From assembly GCA_020636215.1 (NCBI GenBank), contig JACJYG010000005.1:248001-312000 (forward strand): a stretch of 64,000 bases of DNA, given 5' to 3'. This document shows positions 55,160 to 64,000 of this stretch, in pieces. The stretch is from Lewinellaceae bacterium (GTDB lineage Bacteria; Bacteroidota; Bacteroidia; Chitinophagales; Saprospiraceae). The notes beneath the pieces are model-generated. The model did not search any database and was not told the DNA's origin. It was given only the letters and a program-made list of their open reading frames with translations. The stretch's first letter is position 1. The number at the start of each line of letters is the position of its first letter. Position numbers and translations under genes: made by a program.

Positions 55160-55650
55160 AATTGCATTAATTTCGTTCGGATACTTTTGCGAGCTCTGAA
55201 AATATTGGTTTTAACTTGTTGCAGGGGCATGCCCAGGGCCTCGCCGATCTCCTGGTAACTCAACCCTTCGATATCGCGCATCTGCATGGCGATCTTCTGG
55301 TTTTCGGGCAATTGGCCCATCAGTTGCCTGACCTGGCTCACCGCGTCATTCAACTCGGCCTGCCGGTCGGGGGTATGGTTGCCGCTGCTCAGGCCATAGG
55401 CCGTATTCAATTCTTCTGACTGATTGAAGCGCAGGCGGCGCTTGTCAATGGATTTGTTTTTGGTCAGTTGCATGCACCAGGCTTCGATGTTGTTTACTTC
55501 TTCCAGGCGTTCCCGCAATTCCCACACTTTGATAAATACTTCCTGCACGACGTCTTCTGCTTCCGCCGGGTTGCCCGTGATCCGCAGCGCTACCCGGTAG
55601 AGCTTGTTCTTGATCGGCAATATGTCTTTTTTAAATGCTTCGAGGTTCAT
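55141..55650 (-). CDS. ECF RNA polymerase sigma factor
   Basis: 169 residues. Region 2: ITGNPAEAEDVVQEVFIKVW with the typical DxVQEVF motif; region 4: LPENQKIAMQMRDIEGLSYQ EIGEALGMP, then TNIFRARKSIRTKL. The start ATG at 55648-55650 is well placed. It overlaps the anti-sigma gene and heads the cluster with three DUF4252 genes. Confidence 0.92.
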   Translation of the reverse strand: MNLEAFKKDILPIKNKLYRVALRITGNPAEAEDVVQEVFIKVWELRERLEEVNNIEAWCMQLTKNKSIDKRRLRFNQSEELNTAYGLSSGNHTPDRQAELNDAVSQVRQLMGQLPENQKIAMQMRDIEGLSYQEIGEALGMPLQQVKTNIFRARKSIRTKLMQLWATNS

Positions 55651-55729
55651 GACATCGCTTAGGTGTGGGAATGCTTAAATGATTGAAGGTATAACTGTTT
55701 TTTAAGTGGGCCCGGCAAACCGCGTTCTC

Positions 55730-55872
55730 ATTCTCTCATTCCCGCATTCTCTCATTCCCGCATTCCTGCATTCCCGCATTCCCGCATTCCCGCATTCTCT
55801 CATTCTCGCATTCTCGCATTCTCGCATTCTCGCATTCCCGCATTCTCGCATTCTCTCATTCCCGCATTCTCA
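55730..55872. repeat. 7-bp tandem repeat upstream of the LptF/G gene
   Basis: About twenty copies of a 7-bp unit CATTCTC/CATTCCC. The length is likely to vary by slippage. Its position between the sigma gene and the permease promoter is intergenic; I see no coding frame that it serves. Confidence 0.8.
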
Positions 55873-55976
55873 AGAGGGTGACGGCTTGAAAAAAATAAAG
55901 TTACAACAGTTAGAATTTTTTTTTCAAACCTTCTGGCAGCGGGCACAAAAGGCCAACAAAAAACCAAAGCCTCCCA

Positions 55977-56011
55977 TTGTTTAGGGGTGTTAAAATTTCA
56001 ACCTATCTTTG
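55977..56011 (+). promoter_or_regulatory. Promoter of the LptF/G-PAP2 operon
   Basis: TATCTTTG at 56004-56011 matches TAnnTTTG exactly, and TTG at 55977-55979 is a plausible upstream element (24-bp gap). Predicted transcripts start about 32 bp before the ATG at 56050. Confidence 0.45.
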
Positions 56012-56049
56012 CCGTTAAGTTGTTTCCCGTGTAGAGAGACAGGCGCTAT

Positions 56050-57753
56050 ATGAAAAAGATTGACCGTTTACTGATCACGAGTTTTGTACCGCCCTTCTTC
56101 GTCACCTTCATGATCGCTATGTTCGTGCTGGTGATGCAGGTGCTGTGGTTGTATATTGATGATATTGCGGGAAAAGGCCTGGGGTTCTTTCTCATCATGG
56201 AATTGCTGGCTTACAAATGCGTGGCGCTCATTCCTATGGCGCTGCCGCTGGCGGTGCTCATCTCTTCGGTAATGGTGCTGGGCAACCTCGCGGAGCGTTA
56301 CGAGCTATCGAGTTTCAAGTCGGCCGGCGTGTCCCTTTTGCGTGTCCTCCGGCCAATGATCTTTTTCGGCATCTTCACCGTTGGCCTTTCTTTTTTCTGT
56401 TCCAACAACCTCATCCCGGTGGCCAACCTCAAATTTGGCTCCCGCATGTACGACATACAGCGGCAAAAACCCTCTTTGCGGCTCGATGCGGGCATTTTTA
56501 ATGACGATTTCGATGGTTATGCGATCCACATCGGTAAAAAAGACCCGGATGGGAAGACGATCGAACACGTTCTCATATACGATCATACGGATGCGACCAA
56601 AGGCCGCCTCAGCCAGATACTGGCCGAATCCGGCGAAATGTACGCTACTCCCGACGGCAGCTATTTCGTGATGAATCTTAAGAAAGGGCATCAGTATATC
56701 GAAACCGAGCCCAGCATATCCAGCGGCGGCAGGTCCTACCCATTTGTCCGCACCAATTTTGATAGCTGGACCAAGGTGTTCGACCTGAGTGAATTTCAGC
56801 TCAACCGCACCAATGAAGATCTCTTCAAATCGAACCGTAGCATGATGACCAGCGGCCAGCTTAGCGAAGCCGTTGATTCCCTGGGTGGCAAGATCCTTCG
56901 CCGGCAGAAAGGGCTATCGAACCAAATTTCGGGCTACTTCTCTTTCATGAAGCCCGACAGCGCTTTCATCAATCTGCCGGATTCCGAAGAGGAGGATGAG
57001 CCGGCAGACGCGCAAGCGGCGCAAAATGCAGTTGCCTCAGCCCCGGCGTCTGACACCACTACCACCCCTGCCGAGGATACTACCCGGGCTACTGCCTCGC
57101 TTGCTGCAGATAGCACGCAGGCAACTGCCGACACTTCCAAGCCGAAAAAACTGATCTTGACCAGTGATAGAGCCATTGCCGAATACAATAAGCGCAAAGC
57201 CGAGCAGCCGCCGGCCAAGATTTACGAAGGGAAACCCCTGGAGCAAGTCCGGGACAAACCTCTGGAGCAGGACACTTCTTTTGTGCAGTTGTTCAAAAAA
57301 GCCGATCAGCGGCGCTTGTTCAACAAGGCTAAATCCGTTGCGCGTAGTATTCACGCGCATTCCGAATCGGCCGAACGGTCGCTGGACCGGCTGCTGGAGA
57401 CGCGGGTGAAATTTATTTATGAACTGCACACCAAATACAGTATGGCCCTGGTCTGTTTCATCTTTGTTCTGATCGGCGGCCCCATGGGCGCTATCGTGCG
57501 GAAAGGTGGTTTTGGTTATCCCATTCTGATAGCGATTATTTTCTTCATGCTGTTTATCGTCCTGACCATTTTCTGCCGCAAGATCGCCGAAAGCTTTGTA
57601 TTGCCGGCCGCCATGGCCGCCTGGATACCTTGTGGGCTGCTGTTTCCCATTGGGCTATTGCTAACAATCAAGGCGATGAATGACAGCAAGGTGCTGAACC
57701 CGGACCGACTGGTCAGCTTCTTCTCAAAATTATTTAAACGCCGCGCTGCATGA
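56050..57753 (+). CDS. LptF/LptG-family permease
   Basis: 567 residues with three N-terminal membrane helices (FVPPFFVTFMIAMFVLVMQV; CVALIPMALPLAVLISSVMV; IFFGIFTVGLSFFCSNNLIP), a large periplasmic jelly-roll domain (about 120-420) and three C-terminal helices (MALVCFIFVLIGGPMGAIV; ILIAIIFFMLFIVLTIFC; CGLLFPIGLLLTIKA). This is the YjgP/YjgQ layout, the lipopolysaccharide transport permease. An Ala/Thr/Ser-rich, acidic stretch at about 315-375 lengthens the loop, and makes the protein longer than E. coli LptF/G (about 360). It shares an ATGA overlap with the PAP2 gene. Confidence 0.88.
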   Translation: MKKIDRLLITSFVPPFFVTFMIAMFVLVMQVLWLYIDDIAGKGLGFFLIMELLAYKCVALIPMALPLAVLISSVMVLGNLAERYELSSFKSAGVSLLRVLRPMIFFGIFTVGLSFFCSNNLIPVANLKFGSRMYDIQRQKPSLRLDAGIFNDDFDGYAIHIGKKDPDGKTIEHVLIYDHTDATKGRLSQILAESGEMYATPDGSYFVMNLKKGHQYIETEPSISSGGRSYPFVRTNFDSWTKVFDLSEFQLNRTNEDLFKSNRSMMTSGQLSEAVDSLGGKILRRQKGLSNQISGYFSFMKPDSAFINLPDSEEEDEPADAQAAQNAVASAPASDTTTTPAEDTTRATASLAADSTQATADTSKPKKLILTSDRAIAEYNKRKAEQPPAKIYEGKPLEQVRDKPLEQDTSFVQLFKKADQRRLFNKAKSVARSIHAHSESAERSLDRLLETRVKFIYELHTKYSMALVCFIFVLIGGPMGAIVRKGGFGYPILIAIIFFMLFIVLTIFCRKIAESFVLPAAMAAWIPCGLLFPIGLLLTIKAMNDSKVLNPDRLVSFFSKLFKRRAA

Positions 57754-58436
57754 ACGAGGCTCCTTCCTTTAAGGGCTTGCTCCGGGACAACCGTTGGTAT
57801 CTGACTGCTTTTACGCTGGCTTTGCTGCTGGGAGGCGCCATCTTGCTCCGGATACAAACTGGCGATGAGATCTTTTTCTTTAGTGACCGCCGCAGTTATT
57901 GGGGCGACTGGTTCTTTAAATATTTTACTCAAATGGGAGAGGGGCTGGCCTATGTGCTGGCCCTGGCCGGCCTGCTTTTCCTGCGCTATCGCAGCGCACT
58001 GGCGTTGCCCCTGCTGGGCTTCAGCGTGAGTGTGGTGAGCTTCCTTTCCAAATCCTTCTTTGCCCACGACCGCCCCGCTGCTTTTTTCCGGAAGTTGGGC
58101 ATCCTGGACCAGATCCATTTGGTGGATGGTGTAACGCTGGCCAACGGCTCTACCAGTTTTCCTTCGGGCCATACCATGTCGGCTTTTGCCCTCTACTCCT
58201 TTCTGGCGTTTTGCCTGCCGCGCAAACGCTGGACAGCCTTGCTGCTGTTCGCCATGGCCTTGCTGGTGGGCGTCTCCCGCATTTACCTGGTGCAGCACTT
58301 CCTTCAGGACGTCTATCTGGGCGCCATCATGGGCATACTGATCGCTCTGATCTGGTACTACCTGCAGTTCCTGCCCAAAGCTCACTGGATGGACCGAAAC
58401 CTGCTATCCGGGCGCGGGCCCCTGGCGGAGGAGTGA
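57750..58436 (+). CDS. PAP2-family phosphatase
   Basis: 228 residues, membrane protein. Three active-site motifs: KSFFAHDRP (K-x6-RP), SFPSGHTMSAFA (PSGH) and SRIYLVQHFLQD (SR-x5-H-x3-D), all intact. It should remove phosphate from undecaprenyl- or lipid-linked substrates. The start overlaps the permease stop, so the two are co-translated, which suggests a shared role in envelope lipid handling. Confidence 0.88.
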   Translation: MNEAPSFKGLLRDNRWYLTAFTLALLLGGAILLRIQTGDEIFFFSDRRSYWGDWFFKYFTQMGEGLAYVLALAGLLFLRYRSALALPLLGFSVSVVSFLSKSFFAHDRPAAFFRKLGILDQIHLVDGVTLANGSTSFPSGHTMSAFALYSFLAFCLPRKRWTALLLFAMALLVGVSRIYLVQHFLQDVYLGAIMGILIALIWYYLQFLPKAHWMDRNLLSGRGPLAEE

Positions 58437-58562
58437 AGGGGAAAGGGTATATTGTTGAAGACTAAGATCATGCCGCTTGTGGGTTTTCACAATAAGGCTT
58501 AAATTTAAACACGTTCTAAATGTTCTGCTTGGGACGCGTCCAAACTCCCCAACTAAACTTAA

Positions 58563-59093
58563 ATGCCATTCGATTTTCCCGAAATACGCACCTTCCGCCT
58601 CCTCCTTCGGGAGGTCAACCCCAGTATCGTCCGGCAATTGTTCGGGCAGTATCCGGATGCGGAGATATCCCGGCTACTGGGCTGTCGCACCGGGGCCGAC
58701 TGGGATTTCTTCGAGCAACGATACCGGCATTTTGAAACATTCGATAAAAAGCTGTCTTACCGGAACTGGTTGCTGATCGATGCCCGGGACGGCGGGCTCA
58801 TCGGCGATTGCGGTTTCCATAACTGGTGGATAGGCCAGCATAAGGCTGAACTGGGCTACGGCATATGGGATGCTGCCTACCGGGGCAAAGGGCTGATGGC
58901 GGAAGCCATGCAGGAGGTGATCCGCATCGGTTTCGAAACAATGGGCTTGCTGCAGATGGAGGCTTTTGTCAATCCTCAAAACGAGGTGTCCGTCTACCTG
59001 TTGCAAAAATTCGGGTTTAAGGAAGAACCGAAAATGTCAGATACCCGAACTTTCGCTTTGTTACGCCAGGATTATACGGGCGCGAATCCATAG
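58563..59093 (+). CDS. GNAT acetyltransferase (RimJ/RimL-like)
   Basis: 176 residues. Typical start FPEIRTFRLLLREVNPSIV, then AELGYGIWDAAYRGKGLMAE AMQEVIRIGF, where the R-G-K-G segment binds acetyl-CoA. The C-terminus EVSVYLLQKFGFKEEPKM completes the fold. Substrate unknown. Followed by a second GNAT gene at 30 bp. Confidence 0.88.
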   Translation: MPFDFPEIRTFRLLLREVNPSIVRQLFGQYPDAEISRLLGCRTGADWDFFEQRYRHFETFDKKLSYRNWLLIDARDGGLIGDCGFHNWWIGQHKAELGYGIWDAAYRGKGLMAEAMQEVIRIGFETMGLLQMEAFVNPQNEVSVYLLQKFGFKEEPKMSDTRTFALLRQDYTGANP

Positions 59094-59122
59094 GAATAAA
59101 ATAACGAAACAACCAAGAGGAA

Positions 59123-59641
59123 ATGATGGAAACAGAACGGCTGATCCTGATGCCATTAACCTACAGCCAATTATTGAAGTATATTAGAAATGACAGCTCT
59201 CTGGACGAGGAGTTGAACCTGGCCCACAGTTCAAGGACAATCTCTGCGGAGCTCAAAGAGGCCCTCGAGCAAACCATTCTGCCCAATGTCGCCGATACCA
59301 CTAAAAACTATTTGTATTCCACCCTTTGGGCGGCTATTTCAAAAGAGGAGAAAAAAATAGTGGGAGACCTTTGCTTTGTGGGGGAACCCAATGCTAACGG
59401 TGAAATTGAAATTGGCTATGGAACCTACGAGGAATACAGGAGAAAGGGCTTTATGACCGAGGCGGTAGGAGGGATGATCCGGTGGGCGGAAAAGCAACTT
59501 GAAGTGAGGTCTATTTTTGCGGCTACCGAGAAAGGCAACATTGCCTCCCACACCGTTCTTGAAAAAAATAACTTCAGTAAATTCGGAGAAACGGAGAAAA
59601 TGATATACTGGCGGCTGATGATTCCAAAGGCAAGAGTATAG
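59123..59641 (+). CDS. GNAT acetyltransferase
   Basis: 172 residues; start METERLILMPLTYSQLLKYI (two adjacent ATG codons are available). GYGTYEEYRRKGFMTEAVGG MIRWAEK is the acetyl-CoA loop, and NIASHTVLEKNNFSKFGETE the C-terminal end. It belongs to the RimJ/RimL-type group. Substrate unknown. Convergent with the permease-peptidase gene. Confidence 0.88.
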   Translation: MMETERLILMPLTYSQLLKYIRNDSSLDEELNLAHSSRTISAELKEALEQTILPNVADTTKNYLYSTLWAAISKEEKKIVGDLCFVGEPNANGEIEIGYGTYEEYRRKGFMTEAVGGMIRWAEKQLEVRSIFAATEKGNIASHTVLEKNNFSKFGETEKMIYWRLMIPKARV

Positions 59642-59663
59642 TGTTTTGGGGCCCATCCTTTTT

Positions 59664-62600
59664 TCAAAACCTGCTCCAATTATCTTCCCTGTTAGCGTCT
59701 ATCAGTTTTGAATAAGGATCTACCGCTACCTTTAATGGTTTTTGGCCTACTATAAAAGACATCTCATTATTGATTTGGCTCACCTTATGTTTTTGAAGAT
59801 ATAAAACGCGCCCTTCTTTCGAGCCACCTTTGTCGGCTTCGCCGAAAACGCCGATCTCAATGTAGTCTGCCAATGGTAGAGACAACAGCGGGGCGCTGCC
59901 AGGATCCGGCTGGTAGGATAGGCTGTCTTTTCCATAAGTGCGATGGCCCTTGGCCTGACTGCGGTATTTGCGCGCCAGGAATGCCACATCCACCCGATAC
60001 TGGCCTTTGGGCAATGGGGTGAAATGAACGGCCGTCACCTGATTGTCGTAAAGGGTAATCGTTTCAAACAGGTCTTCAATCAGGTAGGAAAGGGAATCGG
60101 GCGTTGCATTCCGCAAGTAGGGCAACATTTCAAGGGAGGTGGTATAGGGAGCTTCCTGAAATTTTACTTTTTCCAGATACGCCTTTAATGCGTTATTCAG
60201 CTTTTCTTCGCCGATATAGTCACTTAAGGTATAAAATGCCAGGCCCCCTTTTCGGTAATTGACGTATTCCTGATTGGGATGGGCATACATCAAGGGGCGC
60301 TCTTTGGCGCCGTCCTCTGCTCTACCGCTTAAATAGAGATCCAGGTCGAACTGCAGAAAATACCGAAGTTTGTTTTCCCCATATTCCTTTTCCAATACCT
60401 TGAGGGCCACATATTCCGCCAGGCTTTCGGTCAACATCTTTGAGCCGGCTACATCGGCGGGAAGCAATTGATTGCCCCACCACTGATGCGCGATTTCATG
60501 TGCCGCAACGTAAAAAGGAAGCCCGATCGCTTCTTCCTGGGAATCATCTACATCCAGGATGAAGTAGTTTTCGGAGAATGGAACGGAATTGGCAAAGGTA
60601 GTGGCGTAACGGCCATAGGTGGCCGGAAATTCAATGATCCGGGCCTGTCGGTGTTGGTATGGGCTAAAATGTTCTGAGTTATAGGCTAATGCTCCTTTCA
60701 GCCCGCTCATCATATGGCCCAGGTTTTGATCATGCCCCTGGTGATAATAGATCTCCAGGCTGACGTCATTCCATTGATCTCGCTTTAGCTCGAAACGGCC
60801 GGAGTTGAATCCATAGTAATTTTTAATTTTGCTATCCATTTTATAATGGAAGTATCGCCTTCCATTCTCTACCCACTCTTTCTGCAAATAACCGGGGGCA
60901 ATGGCCGTCTGATCTTCGGAGGTGCTAACCGTAGCTTCAAAAGTGATCCAATCCGAATCATTGGAAGTGTACGAGTTACTCAAAGCCAGGCTATCCGAAG
61001 GGTGTGGAATTTCCTGCGCGCTCGGTGACAGGCCGTATTTTGCCCGCTTGCCGTTGTCTGTCAATTCTAAAGGGCGATAACCCAGGCCCGGGAATAGGTT
61101 GTTTTTCACGAATGTACCATTGGATTTTACTTTAGTGTGGCTATCCAACAAGCTACGGCGCCGGCTTTGAACGTCAAAGTTCATAGCCAGGCTATCGCCG
61201 GGCGCCAGGCCTTGCTCCAACCGGAGGAGGTCAAAACGGATGGCCGTGTCCCGGCTGAGGAGTCGAACCGGGCGGTTGAAGCGGTAAGCGGTTGCTTCCT
61301 CAAAGCTGTAATGGATCAGTAAGCTATCAATCGTGTGAGGCGATTTATTGACCAGGATATACGTCCCCCGTGCGTTGAACGCCCGCGACTCCGGAAAAAT
61401 ATCCATGTTGATCTGGACGGAAACGATCCGGGGCTGTGGGGTATATTGGTACTGCTTATATTTCTTTTCATTTTCGGCCATCCACCGGTCCTCCTCCTCT
61501 TGGGAAGGAAGGGGGTTTAAAATTTCCGTTTCATAATAGATTCGGGCCCCCAACGTCAGGAAAGCGGCCAGCAATACGGCCATGGCCCATCCCGTTTTTC
61601 CCTTGGCCCGCCCGAAGGCGATTCGGAAACGTTCCGGAAAGGTGAGCGGCAAGCCCCGCGTCCACCAGCACAAAGCCCCCGGGAACAGGAACAGGCCCAA
61701 CAACAGCCAGTATATTTTATAATACCAATAGGGCAGCAAAGTAGCCCCGTAACCATCCAGGTCAGAATAGGCCAACTCAGGCCCCATATTGAATCTGAAA
61801 ACATAGGACTCAATGCCCAGTTCGGGGAGCCCGGCCATTCCCATTGCCCCCAGGATCAGCAGGAATAAGCCTAAATAGGGATTGGTTAGCAGCGTCTGAA
61901 TGAAAAGGGCGGCAAACGCCCAGATGGCCAGCCTGATGAAATGTAAGCCATACAATTCAAACAGGTAATGCCCGATCTCAAAGTGGTAGTACCCACGGTA
62001 TAGCTGCACTGCTATTCCTCCGATGGCGATCAGGGATAAGAGCAGCAGTTGCATTTTTACCAGCGCTAAAAACTTGGAAAGCAATAAGGCCCAGTTGGGG
62101 ATGGGGTTGATGTCCAACAGTTGGTTCATGCGGCTTATCCTTGCGCGGAACACCAGCATTCCGGCATACAAAAAAGTGAGCACCTGGATGATCTCCAAAA
62201 ACAGAAATGCAGGCGCCCGCAGCATAGCCCAGGTTACCGGCAGGGCCTTGATGCCATAAGGCGGATTGAACTGTGCCTGCTGGAAGAAAATGAATAAAAT
62301 GCCGGCCAGGAGTATACTGATAAATAACCAGCTGGTGGTGATATACCGGAAGTCGCTTTGGGATAAAGCCCAGCTTGTTTTCAACTGCTGGCCAAAGGAG
62401 AAATCATAGCTGACTTTTGGTAAAGAGACAGTCGTAATGCTTCCAAAATTGTGCTTTTTTGTTGTGCTTTCCTTACCCCTTTTTAGCCGAATGGAAATGG
62501 CGTTTTGCCCAAAGCTGAAATATTTGTACACCAGCCCGATAATCAAAGCCGAAATACCCAGCCACAGTAAGCGGTTGTAAATGAGAACGCTTTCCACCGG

Positions 62601-63299
62601 GAGCAGCCGTTCGTTTCGTTCGGCCATAGTCCAGTAGCGGGTGGAATAATCGATCGCCCGCTGTCCAAAAGGATCGAGTATCGCCGCCAGATATTGCTGA
62701 CTGGGATCTCCATGTATTCCGGCAACAATGCCTTGAATAAAAAGTAGCAAGAGTACGGTAATGAAACCCGCATAAATGTTTCGGGTAAATGTCACAATCG
62801 CAAAGACGATCGCCCCAAACAATAAAATATTCGGCAGGATATACACTACATAGGCTTGCAAATAGGCTGCAAGATGGAATGGCCCGATCCGTTCTGCCTG
62901 CACCCCCGGCATCCGGGCGCCAATGAACAGGCCAATGCCTATGGTGCTGATGATAAACAGAACGACGATCAGTGCGCTCGCGAATTTGGCGCTCAGGTAG
63001 CTGTTTTTGGTGAAGGGGTAAGTGTACAGAATGTGGTGCATATTACTCTGAAAATCCCGATAAACCGACAACCCTATAATTGCAGGAAGTAGGAATAATA
63101 CTAATTTGTGCAAGTAATTGAGGATGAAGTTGAGCTCGAAAGGCGCATTGAGTATCCTCCCCGAATCTCCGCCGCCTGCTTCACTGGCCGTCCCCCACAT
63201 TATTCCCGCGGCCATCAAAAAGAAAACGGCCGCATAAATATAAACCGAGGGCTGCCGCGCCCAGTGCTGGAGTTCGTATCGGAAAATAGTGGTGAACAT
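59664..63299 (-). CDS. ABC-2 type permease fused to M1-family peptidase domain
   Basis: 1211 residues. The first half has about ten to twelve membrane helices in two sets, of the ABC-2 permease type (GFITVLLLLFIQGIVAG; ILLFGAIVFAIVTFTRNI). The second half has the M1 gluzincin motif VAAHEIAHQWWGNQL near residue 934 and TESLAEYVALKVLEKEYGEN downstream, the distal zinc Glu. An exported aminopeptidase domain fused to the permease is a known arrangement in Bacteroidota. Its partner ATPase is the next gene (63315 onward), 15 bp upstream. Cargo is unknown. Confidence 0.9.
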   Translation of the reverse strand: MFTTIFRYELQHWARQPSVYIYAAVFFLMAAGIMWGTASEAGGGDSGRILNAPFELNFILNYLHKLVLFLLPAIIGLSVYRDFQSNMHHILYTYPFTKNSYLSAKFASALIVVLFIISTIGIGLFIGARMPGVQAERIGPFHLAAYLQAYVVYILPNILLFGAIVFAIVTFTRNIYAGFITVLLLLFIQGIVAGIHGDPSQQYLAAILDPFGQRAIDYSTRYWTMAERNERLLPVESVLIYNRLLWLGISALIIGLVYKYFSFGQNAISIRLKRGKESTTKKHNFGSITTVSLPKVSYDFSFGQQLKTSWALSQSDFRYITTSWLFISILLAGILFIFFQQAQFNPPYGIKALPVTWAMLRAPAFLFLEIIQVLTFLYAGMLVFRARISRMNQLLDINPIPNWALLLSKFLALVKMQLLLLSLIAIGGIAVQLYRGYYHFEIGHYLFELYGLHFIRLAIWAFAALFIQTLLTNPYLGLFLLILGAMGMAGLPELGIESYVFRFNMGPELAYSDLDGYGATLLPYWYYKIYWLLLGLFLFPGALCWWTRGLPLTFPERFRIAFGRAKGKTGWAMAVLLAAFLTLGARIYYETEILNPLPSQEEEDRWMAENEKKYKQYQYTPQPRIVSVQINMDIFPESRAFNARGTYILVNKSPHTIDSLLIHYSFEEATAYRFNRPVRLLSRDTAIRFDLLRLEQGLAPGDSLAMNFDVQSRRRSLLDSHTKVKSNGTFVKNNLFPGLGYRPLELTDNGKRAKYGLSPSAQEIPHPSDSLALSNSYTSNDSDWITFEATVSTSEDQTAIAPGYLQKEWVENGRRYFHYKMDSKIKNYYGFNSGRFELKRDQWNDVSLEIYYHQGHDQNLGHMMSGLKGALAYNSEHFSPYQHRQARIIEFPATYGRYATTFANSVPFSENYFILDVDDSQEEAIGLPFYVAAHEIAHQWWGNQLLPADVAGSKMLTESLAEYVALKVLEKEYGENKLRYFLQFDLDLYLSGRAEDGAKERPLMYAHPNQEYVNYRKGGLAFYTLSDYIGEEKLNNALKAYLEKVKFQEAPYTTSLEMLPYLRNATPDSLSYLIEDLFETITLYDNQVTAVHFTPLPKGQYRVDVAFLARKYRSQAKGHRTYGKDSLSYQPDPGSAPLLSLPLADYIEIGVFGEADKGGSKEGRVLYLQKHKVSQINNEMSFIVGQKPLKVAVDPYSKLIDANREDNWSRF

Positions 63300-63314
63300 G
63301 GCTGGCCTGTTTTT

Positions 63315-64000
63315 TTAAATTGAGTCAGGCCGGGTTGAAATCGGAAGCCGGAAATCGGAAATTCCGCCTTCGCCTTCCGCCTTCCGTTTTCCCACTTCCG
63401 CCTTCCCGGGGCCTTCCCTCAGCGCGATGAAATAGACATCCTCCAACTGTGGCTGGGTGGGCGTAAATTCAGCGGCCGGCCGTTCTGCGGCATGCACCCT
63501 GATCTGTATGGAATGGTCGTGCTGGTATTGAGCGGAAAGAACAGGGAATAAGGCTTCCATGCTTTCCAGTTCTTCCCGGCTTACCGTCCTGGCCCATATC
63601 TGGCCTGCCAATGCTGCTGTGGCAGCGGTAGGTTTGAGGTGTTGCAGGACTCGCCCGCCATTCATGATGGCCATATCCGTGCACAGGTCCTTGACGTCGT
63701 CGACGATGTGGGTGGAAAAAATGACTGTATTTTTCGCGCCGATCTCCCGCAGAATATTCAAAAAGCGATTGCGTTCCGCCGGGTCTAATCCAGCCGTGGG
63801 CTCGTCTACAATGATCAGCTTGGGGTTGTTGAGCAATAACTGGGCGATGCCGAAACGCTGTTTCATGCCGCCGGAAAAGCCATCCACATGCTTTCTGCGT
63901 ACCTCGCTTAGGTTGGTGGTCTCCAGTACAGCCTCGATCAGTTTGCTGCGTTCCCGTTTCGAATGTATTCCCTTTAGCCTGGCCAGATAATCTAGCAAGT
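63315..64000 (-). CDS. ABC transporter ATP-binding protein (cut by right edge)
   Basis: The C-terminal 228 or so residues are in the window; the N-terminal Walker A part is beyond the edge. GFSGGMKQRFGIAQLLLNNP holds the signature motif, LIIVDEPTAGLDP the Walker B and D-loop, and TVIFSTHIVDDVKDL the switch His. A tail after residue about 190 includes GPGKAEVGKRKAEGEGGISD, encoded by a low-complexity intergenic-type repeat (63345-63415) that seems to have lengthened the gene. It pairs with the permease-peptidase fusion. Confidence 0.9.
   Translation of the reverse strand, partial: LLDYLARLKGIHSKRERSKLIEAVLETTNLSEVRRKHVDGFSGGMKQRFGIAQLLLNNPKLIIVDEPTAGLDPAERNRFLNILREIGAKNTVIFSTHIVDDVKDLCTDMAIMNGGRVLQHLKPTAATAALAGQIWARTVSREELESMEALFPVLSAQYQHDHSIQIRVHAAERPAAEFTPTQPQLEDVYFIALREGPGKAEVGKRKAEGEGGISDFRLPISTRPDSI

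Overview
The window looks like a chromosomal segment of a Bacteroidota bacterium, probably a Saprospiria/Lewinella-type organism. This rests on family content and promoter style, not on a marker gene. Supporting families are a TonB receptor with a CarboxypepD_reg-type N-terminus, three DUF4252 proteins behind an ECF sigma/anti-sigma pair, secreted WD40-caspase proteins, an EAD11-like death-fold adaptor and a LptF/G permease. Several genes have TAnnTTTG-type -7 boxes. I see no rRNA or tRNA genes.

Layout. 1-17.4 kb: a secreted protein cut by the left edge, a repeat-rich intergenic stretch holding an intact IS4-type insertion sequence (1001-2461), an EAD11-like membrane adaptor, a broken cupin, a DUF4143-type ATPase, then three tandem minus-strand WD40-caspase paralogues (the last one frameshifted), and a second copy of the secreted protein family. 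17.7-19.5 kb: a Uma2-type nuclease and a WYL regulator. 19.7-31.6 kb: a type I-B CRISPR-Cas locus. It has a small membrane protein and a NYN-domain RNase upstream, then cas8b-cas7-cas5-cas3-cas6, an inserted AAA ATPase with a broken DUF4276 partner, then cas1-cas2-cas4. 31.8-43.1 kb: a very large array (143 repeats by eye, then a 331-bp fossil trailer and 7 more repeats) of a 37-bp repeat ending ATTGAAAC. 43.1-43.35 kb: remnants of a DUF433/DUF5615 antitoxin-toxin pair. 43.5-64 kb: ordinary chromosomal genes: FecA-like receptor, YceI protein, BNR/sortilin-like secreted protein, AraC regulator, DUF3237 and cupin proteins, sigma/anti-sigma/DUF4252 cluster, LptF/G permease, PAP2 phosphatase, two GNAT acetyltransferases, a permease-M1 peptidase fusion and its ABC ATPase (cut by the right edge).

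Most interesting signal. Upstream of the cas genes, at about 19.99-20.07 kb, is a short sequence built like a degenerate CRISPR unit. One half-repeat keeps the exact 8-nt crRNA handle ATTGAAAC. It is followed by a spacer-like stretch and a second half-repeat (GACTTCCA..AAAA..AGG). The spacer-like stretch matches DNA just downstream of a strong TTG/TACTTTTG promoter at 18 of 24 positions. Its first two mismatches fall at positions 6 and 12, the bases flipped out in Cascade-bound guides. This is the architecture of CreA/CreR-type crRNA-like regulators, by which Cascade represses a toxin or cas promoter. The gene behind the promoter encodes a 79-residue membrane protein, and a NYN RNase follows. 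I infer a CRISPR-regulated toxin (CreTA-like) or autoregulatory module; it is unproven. Other notable points are a shared TGAC-N7-GTCA palindrome upstream of both cas8 and cas1, a covarying twin-hairpin element in two copies, spacers that overlap on one protospacer, and the duplicated array trailer carrying a broken toxin gene.
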